Assembly (NCBI RefSeq): GCF_050908995.1 | Contig: NC_135120.1 | Coordinates: 18,985,433 to 19,049,432, forward strand | Length of the DNA: 64,000 nt | Origin: Andrena cerasifolii | Lineage: Eukaryota > Arthropoda > Insecta > Hymenoptera > Andrenidae | Direction: 5' to 3' | Part shown: one piece after another, positions 38,159-49,130 of the stretch | How the letters are laid out: each line of letters starts with the position of its first letter | Numbering within the stretch: the stretch's first letter is position 1 | Position numbers and translations under genes: made by a program | The notes under the pieces: generated by a model | Told to the model about the DNA's origin: nothing | The model's database searches: none | Seen by the model: only the letters and a program-made list of their open reading frames with translations

Positions 38159-38612
38159 CAGCGTTTCCTAAACTATGTTCCGTGGAAAGTGAATAAGCGT
38201 TCCTCGAAAAAATTATCAAAATTTTATATACATGCTAGTTTATTTTACTATTTTTTATGTGTTTTGTTTTAAATAATTACCACTTGAGAATAAATGATCG
38301 TGGTTACTCATTTATTTTATTTATTATTTATACGTAATGTTTTTCAATAAGTGGTAAAATAAAATTTTCTTCTGGTAATAAATGTATTTAAGTACATCGA
38401 AATAATTTGTTGTTCTTATTAAACACTATAAACGTCAAAAGCAATGCAATATACTGTTTCAAAACTTAAAGAAACTTATATTTATATAGTGTGCTATCTT
38501 TTTGTCGCGAAGTGTGTTTACCTACCCTACAAAATAGCTCAGATGTTCTATTAAAATTTCAAGATTTGTGAGGTGAAAAATTTCCATCGTAGAAACAGTT
38601 TAGGAAACGCTG
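38159..38612. mobile_element. hAT-type MITE with perfect 16-base ends and perfect 8-base target duplication
   Basis: The left end CAGCGTTTCCTAAACT (38159-38174) and right end AGTTTAGGAAACGCTG (38597-38612) are exact complements. ACGTAGCG flanks both sides (38151-38158 and 38613-38620). The ends and 8-base duplication are diagnostic of the hAT superfamily. The 454-base interior is AT-rich and non-coding. Confidence 0.95.
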
Positions 38613-40418
38613 ACGTAGCGTTATATTCTTGAAAGTGTAATACTAATACGAGAATTTTATTATTTTCGAAGAAATTCGCGGTTTAAAGTATCCACAAGTG
38701 CCTCAGGAGTTTCGGAGCGCAAACACCTGCCTTTTCATAATATTTCAATAGTTGCTCAACACTTTTGCTGAAAAGTTGAGTAATTTTTAAACCACGTCTG
38801 TGCAAACAGCATCCTCTTTCCACCCTGATTAACCATCCCCCGAGTCGGGGAAGGCACGAACAGAGAGATCAAAGAGCACTCTACAACAGGGGAAATCTGC
38901 GGAGTAGCTTATCCAGTCTCGTAACATGAAAATTGCATGCCCGGCAAAAGAACGGCTCGCAAAACCGAGCCAGGGACCGATTAGAGAAATTAACGCTCCC
39001 TCGTTATCAGCGCGAAACACCGGCCCTCGGGGACGGACCGGGCTGAAATTGTGTTTTTGCATTCAGCCCGAGTCGACAAATCCCCGAATCCGAACGACGG
39101 TCAAGGTCTCCGAGCGCAGCGCCATTACGGTTTATCTTTCGAAGGCGGAGGGAATAAAGGGGATTTGACGGAAAAGAAGGGTGGCCCGGCTGGGCGGGAA
39201 GGGGCACATTGTCCTGCGAATACGTATACAGGGTGACTCTCTTAAATCTCCCAGCTGGGAGAGGGTCTGAGGGATCTGAGGGATCTGAGGGAAAAGTGTG
39301 TGGAGGTGTTACATTATATTTAGCTAATAATGCTACACTATATAAATTGATTTGTAAATTGATTAAGGGAATTTAAAGTGCTGTTTTCAAATTCCCAAAT
39401 TCAAAGGCTTGCAAGTTTTATTTAAAAAACGGAGATGATAGTAACTGTCGCTCTGTTAATATCACACCTCCATCCATCCAGTCGCTCAGCATCCCTCTGA
39501 ACAATTTAACCAATTGTTCCATGCACCCCGAAATTTTCCACTCCACTCCCGGTCACCTGAACCACCCGGTATACACGACATTCCCAGCGCTCCCTCGGCC
39601 AACTGTCCCTCGAATCCAGCGTCTGCATTCCTCTTGATCCCCCTTCGAAGCGTCGGCGGTGTCTGAAAAGCGGAAGGAAGAAAAGAGGAGGAGATTGCAA
39701 AGCCGGATCGGCCTGGAGGAGACCTCGCCAGCTGTTATTTCTGCATTCCGGTAAATCGAGTCGGGAATCCAATCTGCCTGTTTGCTACTGCATCCAAACT
39801 ACCCTCCTCCACGCTCTCCCGCAGCCACCCTCACCTCCCTCTATGTGTGCGGCTGTCTGTCGTCGATCCGAGAGCCCGTCCACCGCCGCTATCTCCGCAT
39901 CTCCAGCAGCGATTTCCAGCGCCGATCTCGCATGCACGCGAGAGAGTAGCCCGTCGCTTTTCGGCAATTTGATTTATGCGGCCGCGAGTGGCTCGTCCGC
40001 GGGATCTTTTCTGGATCCAAGCTCCGCCTCGGAGGCGCTTCGACCCCTCTATGCAATTCCCGCGAGCGGAGGGCGAACGAGGGCCGCTCCTCCAGCGGAT
40101 CGATCGAAAACGCGAGGCGTGCCACGACCGCGAGTCTTGGAAATTGTAATTAAACGGGTGGAAACAGTAAAAAGTTTGGAATCGGAGGGAGGTTGGTGTG
40201 TAAGGTGACCGCGGGAACAGCGCGGGGTCACGTGAACAGGGTGAATCTGAAGGGGTTCGATTCTGTAATGGAACTTGAGGGTTGTGGGTACAGAGGGTGG
40301 GCTGAAGTGGGTGGTGAAACCGAGTAGGAGTGGTTCTGCGTTTTGTAATCAGTCGAAATAAGAAATTAACTTGTTACAAAGATCGTTATGAGCATAGGGG
40401 TGCAATACCTTCCTCAAC

Positions 40419-41141
40419 GAGGTTCCGGTCTAAAAATCGATTCTTTTTATTTCATTTTTCGAATATTCAACCTTTTAGGAATGTATGTTTAAAAGGATAT
40501 TTTGAAATTCGTAAAATTTCCAAAGTTATAGGCATTTGAGTAGCGGCAATTCATGGGAAACAACCGGCCACTTGGCGCTGACGTAAAACTTTAAACGCGT
40601 TTTTCTCGAAACAGTGTTCTCAAAATCGGTGGGACCTGTATCTCCAAAAGTTATTATCCGATTCGACTGAAACCTTTTTTATTTTGTAGAATATACTTCT
40701 AGCTAGGGGGGAAACCAGATAAAAATACAAAAAATGGAAAATTATAATTTTCAAAGGCGTTGAAAGGATGAAAAGTATAGGGAAAAAGTGATTTCAAACT
40801 TCAAGTGTCGTTATTTTCTAAGAAAATATCATTTTTTATTTTTTTTTCTGGTTTCCCCCTAGGCAGTAGAATATTCTTCAAAATAAAAAAAGTTTCAGTC
40901 GAATCGAATAATAACTTCTGAGGATACAGGTCCCACCGATTTGGATGAATTTTTTGACGCCTCGACTTTAACGACTCCTCAGTGCGGTCTGCAATGATTA
41001 ATTATAAAACAAAAAATATATTTCTATAACCTAAAACATCCTTAATACAATGCAAAAAGTTCCATGAAATTATATATACTAGTTTTCCTTTAATTAATTC
41101 CTAAAGATCACCTATTTTGATGGGCTCTAGACCGGAACCTC
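40419..41141. mobile_element. Foldback element with 14-base perfect ends
   Basis: The ends GAGGTTCCGGTCTA (40419-40432) and TAGACCGGAACCTC (41128-41141) are exact complements. Inner arms at about 40622-40720 and 40847-40944 are long diverged inverted repeats (ggtgggacctgtatc, ttcgactgaaac and gggggaaaccaga, each with its complement). No open frame of note and no clear target duplication. Confidence 0.85.
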
Positions 41142-42916
41142 CCCTTAAGGTCCTGTTTCTTTCGGTATGTTTCATTCATGCCCAATCGCCCTTTAATGGT
41201 GTGAAAACTGGGCTCAAAGTCAAACAGGCACTCCCACTTTCCCGCGTGTAACTCCTAAAGTACAAGAGACAGAATAAAATGTTTCAAACAAAAGTTTAAT
41301 GGTGCACTAAGCGCTGCAAACTTGCGTTACCAAATTCTGAAGAAAGTTTCTTTCGTTGGGTATATTTTTTGACACCCTTTTGCGTCATGAGACCAACAAT
41401 AAGTGGGCGACGATTTCGAGCCATCCCGGCTCGGTCACGTATCGTCAACAAGCCAGGGTCTGTTTTCCCTCGGAGCCAAAGCTCAGTTTAACACCAGGCT
41501 GCGCTGTGAACGGATCAGACGCAGCTACTTCTAATAAACTCTTATATCTGTAACTCTCATCCGCCTGGAATTTATTGAAAGCACCTCCTACAAAGCAGAG
41601 ACCTCCGCTAACGAGTTCAGAGATTGACAGCCAAGCGCTCTTAATATTACCTTATCACGTGCCACTTCTCCTCTGTCCACATCCCAGCGCGAGCTTGTTA
41701 TGAATGGGTTACATATCGCCCCCGTTACTCTTCGCGTTCGACCTATTTGTTGACGAGGGAAGCAGCGGAACGATTGCTATTAATAATCGCGGATAGATTC
41801 CCGCGGCACTCGTGCTTTTTCCCACGCTTTTCTTCCGCGATGCTCCGAAGACACGGCTCCCAGGGAACGTATCGCTGCCAGTTGCCGCCATTTCTCTGCC
41901 GTCGCACGGACGCTTCGATTTCTCTTCGCCGCCCGCGGAGTTATCGTTGCGGTAATACGGCAACTGGTTCAACCCCTCCTCCGGGGAACTTGTGACCGTC
42001 GAGAGACACGCGTCGCAAACTTTTGTGGGTCAGGAAGCCTCGAAAATTCCTCAAACAGCGCGTCTCCTTTTTCCTGTTTCACATTTGGCGAGGCCTTTCA
42101 ATTCAATTCCTCAATTTGATTCTTACCCAATCAAACGAAGGAGAAAGATTACCAGAGTTCCTAATTTCTAATCTTCAACGAACCTCCTATTCTAATCACG
42201 TTTCCTCTCGACTTCGTTAATTACCACTGCGCGTCGTTCATTTTGAAACTCGTGGGATTCCACCCCTGAATATAAATAAATAATTACCAAGATTTTCGAC
42301 GTCGTGCTTCCATCAGCCTGGAACGAGAGGACAGACAGATCGATAGTAAACATTTCGTTATAACACGAGGAAAGAAAGCGGAAGTATAGCCAAGAGGGTG
42401 AGGGACGGGGGCGGATAATCCTCCGATAATCCGGGAATCATTCTCGGGAATGAATCGTTGGATCGATCCGAGGGAATATAATTGAAAAAGTTGTTCCTTT
42501 GCCCCCTGTTCCTCCCCGAACGAGCCCCGCCTGTCGCTCCCAGTCGACTTCACCTTTTCCCGATCTCGAATCAAAGGGTGAATCAAACTGCGTGAACAGC
42601 GGATATCCGCGCCCTTAGCCCCGCGTCAGCTTCCCCCCCCCCCCCTCGTTTCGAATTCCCCTGGTCTTCGGTGCCCGGAAGCTTGATTGCCTCGAGGCTG
42701 CGTTAAAAATACATGAATTTATTCGCAAATGTAACGGGCTCTGACCCCCGGAGTCCGCGGGACACGGGCCGCGGAAAATCGAATATCACCAGAGCCGAAA
42801 AAAAAATTTCCATTTCTGCCGTTGGCATCGGCCCTCGCGATTGGACGCTCCAGCCGACGACGTAACGAATGCAATAAAGCGGACGCGATAAATCGTGGCG
42901 CGTAAAAAGGGACGAT

Positions 42917-42942
42917 AAATAAATAAATAAATAAATAAATAA
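42917..42942. repeat. (AAAT)n microsatellite
   Basis: Six to seven AAAT units. The DNA on its left lacks the LINE 3' motif, so I do not call it a LINE tail. Confidence 0.8.
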
Positions 42943-43449
42943 AAAGCGGATATGAACATGAAATATTGATGACCAGAGGATGATTCTCTATTTGTCGGAT
43001 CGTTTCGGCGGCGCGGCTACGCGTGAATTCAATTAGCCGGCGTGACAGCGCCGCCGCGTTGATAAGCCGAAGGGTCGTTACACGCGTTGTATACCGTCGA
43101 GGCCGGTTCGTTCTTTGAAAAAGAAAGCTGCTCGTTAGACCGCGTAATTAATTCGCGACGGCCTCTGGGACGGATAATTAATTCACTTGCCGGATATCGC
43201 CCAGTGGTTGATAAGGATTTTGTCGCGGGATCCTTTGCCGTATTCGAATTTCCGCCAACCGAACGCATTAATACAAATGAACTCTGGGAGGAGAGTGGTG
43301 GTCCTCGAAGGTCAGAGTTCGTCCACAAATTCGCCCTCTTTATCTCTCGGGTAGCGGAATAAGGTTAGCTCGAAATATTTTCCGCGTGGAGTGTAGCTAG
43401 CGTTACCAGGTCGAAAAATGAAAAAAAAAGGACGATTCAGTTTGAAGTG

Positions 43450-43835
43450 GTTTGAAAAGTAGGACGTTGTAAAATAAAATCAAATTTTAAATATCAAGTT
43501 TTATTATGTAAAAAAAAAATGTTTAGATTAGAATAATGTTATAGCTACTACGTATTCAGGTCCTAAATAGGTCGTGATATAAAAATGCTTGATGGATATT
43601 TCTTTTCAGAGCTGCCTATTTTTAACAAAAGTTCTTCATTTCTTACGATATAAATATAAAGCCATACAAGTGATATATTTGAAATTGTAATGAGTCAGTG
43701 TTTAATACCTAACCCAGATCTATTTAGGGCCTGAGTATGCAGTAGCTACAAGATTATACATTAATGTTTTCTTGCATAATGAAAGCTGATATCTGAAATT
43801 TCGTTTTATTTCACAACGTCCTCCTTTTCAACTTT
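43450..43835. mobile_element. Foldback element, arms of about 160 bases
   Basis: The left arm includes ggacgttgtaaaataaaa and attcaggtcctaaatag. The right arm contains complements of both (ttttatttcacaacgtcc; ctatttagggcctgagt). A weaker match (GTTACC-GGT... against ...ACC-GTAAC) suggests that the true ends lie near 43412 and 43976. Confidence 0.75.
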
Positions 43836-44807
43836 ATATAGTAATGGAATTTTGCCGGCTAAAGTTGTGAATAAAACAAGAGAGGACATTTTAGGTGATT
43901 GAAGGAAAACCTGTTTTACATTTCAGTAAAAAAAGGAAGACACGTCCTCTTTTTGGGTACCACATAGTAACCCTAAGCGTAGCGGGCATTGCTCCCTCCA
44001 ATTTAATCCCAATCATTTCTCCACCAGATCCTCCTGGCCCGCAACGCGACGCGCCCTTCGACAGCACCCCCATCTTCCGTCCCCACCCTTCCTCCCGAAG
44101 GTCCGCGGACGACAGGGTCGTACGTTAAATGCAGAAACAGAGTCGCGGCCTTTATATCATTGCCAATGCCCCTCTTGAAAAGTTACCGGCGCGGCGGCGC
44201 GGCGTCGCTGGGATCCAGTGTCCCGGGCGTAATTCGAAAGCGATTGTTCGAATTTATGAAGCCATTAGGACGGCCCGGAGACGTTCGACTAAAGCCCCCG
44301 CTCCTGATTCCTGGCGCAATAAAAGAGTCTCGGTAACGGTGCTATTTTGTCTCTCAAGCACCGGCCACGTACATTAAGAATATAAGGAAGTTGATTGCGC
44401 GCCTCGGCCCGGCATTGTGACACGGTCACCGAGTGTGTACATAAAGACAGCCGCGGCTTCGGTCTGGGAGGTTGCAATGGCTCGTAAACTTGCCACCGAG
44501 TGGTATCGGGGGCTAAATAAAGTGGAAATTCCCGCGGACCCACGGCTCGCCCGCGTAATCAAGCGTGGCCGTGGAACGGCACATGGAAACGGGCCTTTAA
44601 CGCCAGCTTTCTACGCTGCTCCGTACGTTTCGTTCGCTCTGCCGCAGTAAATATTGATTGTTACGAGCACATAATCATGAAATATGATTCAGTCGGGCTG
44701 TACCGTTAAGGGCGATGAGTTTTACCTCCGTGGAGGCCGTTCGAGTGATTCTCGTGCCGCGGTAACGCGCTCGATATGGTGGAGGGTTGCGGACAGAGAT
44801 ACGGGAA

Positions 44808-44873
44808 TAAAATTATTTTAAATAAAAGTTCCGTACAGAAATTTTAATTTCAAACGATTCTTGCCCATCTCTG
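44808..44873. mobile_element. Fragment of the TTTGCCCATCTCTG MITE family
   Basis: Contains AATAAAATTATTTTAAATAA and ends TTGCCCATCTCTGG, as in the copy at 10763-10921. One end only. Confidence 0.5.
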
Positions 44874-44970
44874 GTTAGGGACGTAGGGAGTCCCCACTTG
44901 CCAGCAACGTGCGACGTCTCGAAGAAGAATGATTCTGGCATTGTTAGCACATAGATTGGATATTAATGCC

Positions 44971-45404
44971 ACTTACAAGGAGAGTATTTTAGGTGTCCGC
45001 CTCCGATCATTTTGATTTTTGGATATGTTATAGAGGATCGAAAAATAAGAAATACGTGTTTTTTTATTTCCCCCCGTTTTCATATTTGGGGGGTGAAAAC
45101 CGCGTTCAAAGTTAGGGTTGAAAAATCATTTTTGTGGATTTTTGAAAATCTGGTGAGTCAGTCATATTTCGCATTCAAAGACACAAAATTCGTCCATTGA
45201 CACTATTCCCCTATCTCTAATAGTTCTCGAGATATTCCACAAAAATGATTTTTCAACCCTAACTTTGAACGCAGCTTTCATCCCCCCAAATATGAAAACG
45301 GGGGGAAATAAAAAAACACGTGTTTCTTATTTTTCGGTCCTCTATAACATATCCAAAAATCAAAATGATCGAAAGCGGACACCTAAAATACTCTGCTTGT
45401 TAGT
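44971..45404. mobile_element. Foldback element immediately upstream of exon B
   Basis: Arms of about 190 bases (44971-45165 and 45235-45404) are close inverted copies. The left contains CAAAGTTAGGGTTGAAAAAT and ATTTCCCCCCGTTTTCATAT, and the right contains their complements. The ends read ACTTACAAGGAGAGTATTTT and, on the other strand, ACTAACAAGCAGAGTATTTT. The same sequence family is seen as direct copies at 23037-23300. The element ends 100 bases before the tandem acceptor of exon B. Confidence 0.9.
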
Positions 45405-45504
45405 CACACGTGGTTTTAGAGGTTTCTGATATTTATCAAGAATTTATCGATCGCATACGATCGTAGCCACGGCACTAAAGAGGGCCCTCTGTTTTTCTTT
45501 CCAG

Positions 45505-45624
45505 CAGTGAGCTCGATGCGGCCCATAGACAGCACGAAGTGCGTGGTGGTCCAAGACGTGAAGGCTGTCACTCACGAGAACGCGCACGTTCACGACCCGA
45601 TATCCACGCAAATACCCACCGAAG
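45505..45624 (+). CDS. Ten-m: Teneurin exon B: short extracellular juxtamembrane exon with tandem acceptor
   Basis: This 120-base exon encodes about 40 residues just outside the membrane, including SSMRPIDSTKCVVVQDVKAV and ending DPISTQIPTEG. The acceptor region reads TTTCTTTCCAGCAG. Either AG (45504 or 45507) can be used, giving ...A-T-V-S-S or ...A-M-S-S without changing the frame. The donor is GTAAAT at 45625. Both ends are in phase 1, so skipping the exon keeps the frame, which would make it a possible cassette exon. No domain is recognised; this region of teneurins is variable. The call rests on frame continuity with exons A and C and on good splice sites. A foldback element ends only about 100 bases upstream. 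Confidence 0.75.
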
Positions 45625-47595
45625 GTAAATATCGAGAGGCAGAGTATCAATTTGCATCCACTCTGCATGATGTAAATACTCGAGCCGGGTGCACGACGTC
45701 TCATGGTAATTGCTTTCGGGGTGGCGTCTGCCACGTTCCAATGGCTTCCCATGGCCTGATATCGGGCGTCGCGGTATACATATCGATACAATGGCTACGA
45801 CGAGAATAATATCGACCCCGATACGCGTGCACCTACCGCAGGCTTGCTCTACTGAAATATTTGTAGCCGGGGCGCAGTAGACACTCCTAATTTAAATATC
45901 AAAATCGAGTGGATAAATTTAATCGAGCGCGCGGCACATACACCCCCTCGATGCCTCGGTGATATACTGAATTTCCCTCCGTTTGTTTTTCCCGTTTTCC
46001 GTCGGAATCACGTTAAACCTCGCTTTGACGAAATATACCCGAGGTTTAAATGTATTTATGCGCGGCGGGCGGTCGATAAAATTTTCCACGCATTTTTCAG
46101 GATTAATTCCACGCGTCCGGACAAACTCGTATAAACCCCCGACCGTATTTCCGTCGTTTCATAGCTAGTTTGCTCTTCGCTATGCGTATATTCGGATGAA
46201 TTTTTAAAATCCGAAAATTCCGCTAGTCAGCTCAAAACACGAATTAATCAGGGATTTCGCGAAATATTATTGACTGTCCTACCCTCCTACCTTTATTACA
46301 AACACGTTGACGTTGATTGGGGAAGATTTGGCACTTAATAACGGAGCTGTTATTTCGCGTAAACCGTAGAGGAGATAGAAAAAGCAACGATTAAGTTTCG
46401 ACGCGTTCCAGTCGCGCGTGCACTGCTACGGAGGCTAATTTATGTAGTATTATTTCTTTCTTCTTACTTGAGAAAAATCTTAAGCGTCCGGCACTAGCGG
46501 AACTCCGACGATATACTTGTTCGAACTTCTAGTTTCGTATATTGAATTTTATTCAGTAACGACTGACAAAGTACCGACCCTTACTACTTGCTCGCATCAA
46601 ATAGCTTCATGCTACTGGCAGTAATGTAGCTCGATGTCTGATTTGCGACTGTCCACTACCACTTATCGTCATCCAGTAGAATTATTCAATATTTCTCATA
46701 CTTACTTGTCACCACTTACTCAAACCTTCTCTTCCCCTTCTAAAAACCAGACTACAAACTTCATGCTTCGTAGACCCCAAACCAAATACTGTTGGGAGCT
46801 GACCAGATCCAACCTGAATAGAATGTCTCCCATTTGCCAGAATTTTGACACTACCTTCGACTAGTAAAAAGAGTATCGTGTAACAGCGTTGCGTGGATCA
46901 GTGAGCCATGCTTCACGCTTTCCCCTTGCTCCCGTTTACAAGGGAATATACCGAACCAGAAAATTAAAAAAATTCTGAAACTTTGTGGATATGTAGTGAA
47001 TTTTCTTATGATTACAACGCAATTTTTTTTTTGCTGCCCAAAATCACACGAACGGGGTGAAATTAACCCTTGAAGATTCGGCTATTTTTCGATTTTATTT
47101 TCTAACTCGCAATCTGTAAGATATAGAAAAGAAATTTCAAGACAAAAGTTACTTCTTTTAATTAGATCTATCAAATGGTAAAAGTTTTAACAATTGTTTA
47201 AACAATTAGCAAAAAGTTATAAACAAAAATATTAATAATATTTTCTAAAATTCATTGTTTCACGTGAAATCTGAACTGGATGTTTAAATAATTATGAGTC
47301 GGAAAAGTAAGCCATTTTTAAGAATTTGTTTCAGGAACAATTTACAGTTTTCATATAAAAATTATATTACCTATATTTAGTACGCTGCCTTAAGAGACTA
47401 TACAAACAACAAATAGAAAAACATCCATAACTTTTAATATGTTAATTACTCTTATAAATTCCATCTCCCAAAAAATAGCCACCAACAAACCCTCGCGACA
47501 CCGGACACTCCTCCAAAATTAAAAATAACTGAAATCAATCACGCAGACAAAGCTGCTCATTAACCCGAACACATTTTCCATCGGTTTCTTCTCAG
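45625..47595 (+). other. Teneurin intron between exons B and C (2.0 kb)
   Basis: GT-AG intron flanked by in-phase exons. The part up to about 46920 is unique sequence with no feature I can support. The part from about 46960 to 47540 is AT-rich. It resembles the arms of the foldback elements elsewhere in the window (a 'gaaattaacccttga' stretch followed by AT-rich DNA), but I found no second arm. Confidence 0.8.
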
Positions 47596-48257
47596 AATCG
47601 CTGCCGACGAGCACAGCGGAGCACTCCAGCGCCGCGGACAGCGCCGGCGACCAGCAGAGCGACCCTCAGATCCAGCAATCCGCGCAGCAATGGCCCGCCG
47701 TGCTGGAGCTGCAGGCATACAACGTCGCTCACTCGGCCGTCATACTGCCTTACCACTTCTGGAACACGGAGTTCCGCAACAAGCAGCCCGCCTTCATCCG
47801 GCTGAACCTAACGCTGCCTTGGGGGGCGAACTTCGCCGTCTACGGCAGACGGAACGTGGCACCCAGCGTCACGCAGTACGACTTCGTGGAGTTCGTGAAG
47901 GGCGGTCGCGTGGACCACAGGCTGAAGAGGGACACCGCCTCCGAGGCGGTTAGCTTCATGAGGACGACTGCCCAGGAGGGTCGAGCGAATCGTCAGCGGG
48001 ATGGGCGCTCTGTGACGTCCTATCAGCACGTGCTGATTAAAAGGACTATCGTGGAGCCGATGATGGTGAACGTCAGCCTGCTGCAGTACCTGGACACGGG
48101 CCGCTGGTTCCTTTCCGTTTACAACGACGAGCTGCAGCCGTACAAGGTCACCCTGGTCGTCACCGAAGCCGAAGGCGTCTCCACTACCTGTCCCAACGAC
48201 TGCTCTGGACGGGGATCGTGTTATCTTGGCAAGTGCGACTGCATCGACGGGTATCAG
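47596..48257 (+). CDS. Ten-m: Teneurin exon C: stalk region, furin-type site, first half of EGF 1
   Basis: This is the largest exon here, 662 bases. The acceptor is TTCTTCTCAG at 47595 and the donor is GTGAGC at 48258. It begins with a Ser/Gln-rich spacer. A conserved block follows, with motifs such as PYHFWNTEFRNKQPAFIRLN, PWGANFAVYGRRNVAPSVTQ and YDFVEFVKGG. The site RLKR (47919-47930) matches the furin consensus, and furin cleavage between membrane and EGF repeats is known for vertebrate teneurins. A second conserved block reads LQYLDTGRWFLSVYNDELQP. The exon then enters EGF repeat 1 (CPNDCSGRGSCYLGKCDCID) and ends after CAG in phase 0. Sites such as N-L-T and N-V-S could carry N-glycans. 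An ATG/GTG inside this exon is not a start, since the frame is open from the acceptor. Confidence 0.92.
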
Positions 48258-48837
48258 GTGAGCGTCTTGGGGTTTCCTCGGTGTTTATCGAGAGGGAGTA
48301 GTCTTGAGACTAGGGAGTTGCTTGCTGGGTTGGGTTCTTGATGTTCTGACAGTGGAATATGTATATCGAACTCGCAAACGCCGATTTAGGTGTAAAGATG
48401 ACAAGAGCCACAAACTAAGTTTTCTTATTCTCAAAAAGTTTTAAATGAAATATCACAAGTTGTACTTTAAATGTTTTAAGCTACGAATAAAAATTCAGAC
48501 TAAGGTCATCAGAAAGCTTAAATAAATTTATTATAAATAAAGGGCGCGATTTGGCAAGTTTGCCTAAGGCACAAAAAAGACTAGAGTCGGGCCTGCTGTT
48601 ACCTATTTTCTAGTGTACGAGCTGAGAATTGAAATCTATGAGCAGATAGGACTCCGAATAACTTCAGAATATTTCTTCGTTCTGAGAAAGCAATTGCTCG
48701 AGGATAAGACTGCAGGAATCAAAGCAATTGCTGCCTGAGGTCTGAAATCGTGTCCCGCTGTTATCGTTAAAGACACTCGTCGATCACATTTACGGTCGGA
48801 ACGACGAGGATTACGGCACGGGCAATAAAAATTTCAG

Positions 48838-49051
48838 GGAGCCGATTGCAGCAAGAGCGTGTGCCCGGTTCTGTGTTCCTCCCATGGACAATACGGCGGC
48901 GGTATGTGCCATTGCGAAGACGGCTGGAAAGGTGCCGAATGCGATATACCATTAGGAGACTGCCAAGTTCCTGATTGCAATCAACACGGGCAGTGCGTTA
49001 GGGGGTCGTGCGTCTGCAACCCCGGATGGAAGAGCCACTTCTGCGACGAAC
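48838..49051 (+). CDS. Ten-m: Teneurin exon D: end of EGF 1, EGF 2 and EGF 3
   Basis: The acceptor is AATTTCAG at 48837 and the donor is GTAAGT at 49052. The exon is 214 bases, entering in phase 0 and leaving in phase 1. It completes EGF 1 (GADC), encodes EGF 2 (CPVLCSSHGQYGGGMCHCED then GWKGAEC) and EGF 3 (CQVPDCNQHGQCVRGSCVCN then PGWKSHFC). EGF 2 has only five cysteines, with Tyr where the third is expected (GQY instead of GxC). In characterised teneurins EGF 2 and EGF 5 share this defect, and their unpaired cysteines form the intermolecular disulfides of the cis dimer. The upstream intron (48258-48837) is short, at 580 bases. Confidence 0.93.
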
Positions 49052-49130
49052 GTAAGTTGACAATTTGTTTCGCTGAATCCTTAAGAATTCCACAACGATG
49101 AATTTTAAAACGCCCAACTTTTTCTCACAA

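Larger units (their letters stand above)
35635..45504 (+). other. Teneurin intron between exons A and B (9.9 kb)
   Basis: GT-AG intron. No internal exon fits the frame between A and B, although a frame-neutral alternative exon cannot be excluded. It contains the AT-rich minisatellite (36440-37115), a hAT-type MITE (38159-38612), and foldback elements at 40419-41141, around 43450-43835 and 44971-45404. An (AAAT)n run lies at about 42917-42942. The remaining CpG-rich unique sequence (for example 37120-38150, 38620-40410, 41145-43400, 43990-44800) shows only chance open frames. Confidence 0.8.
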
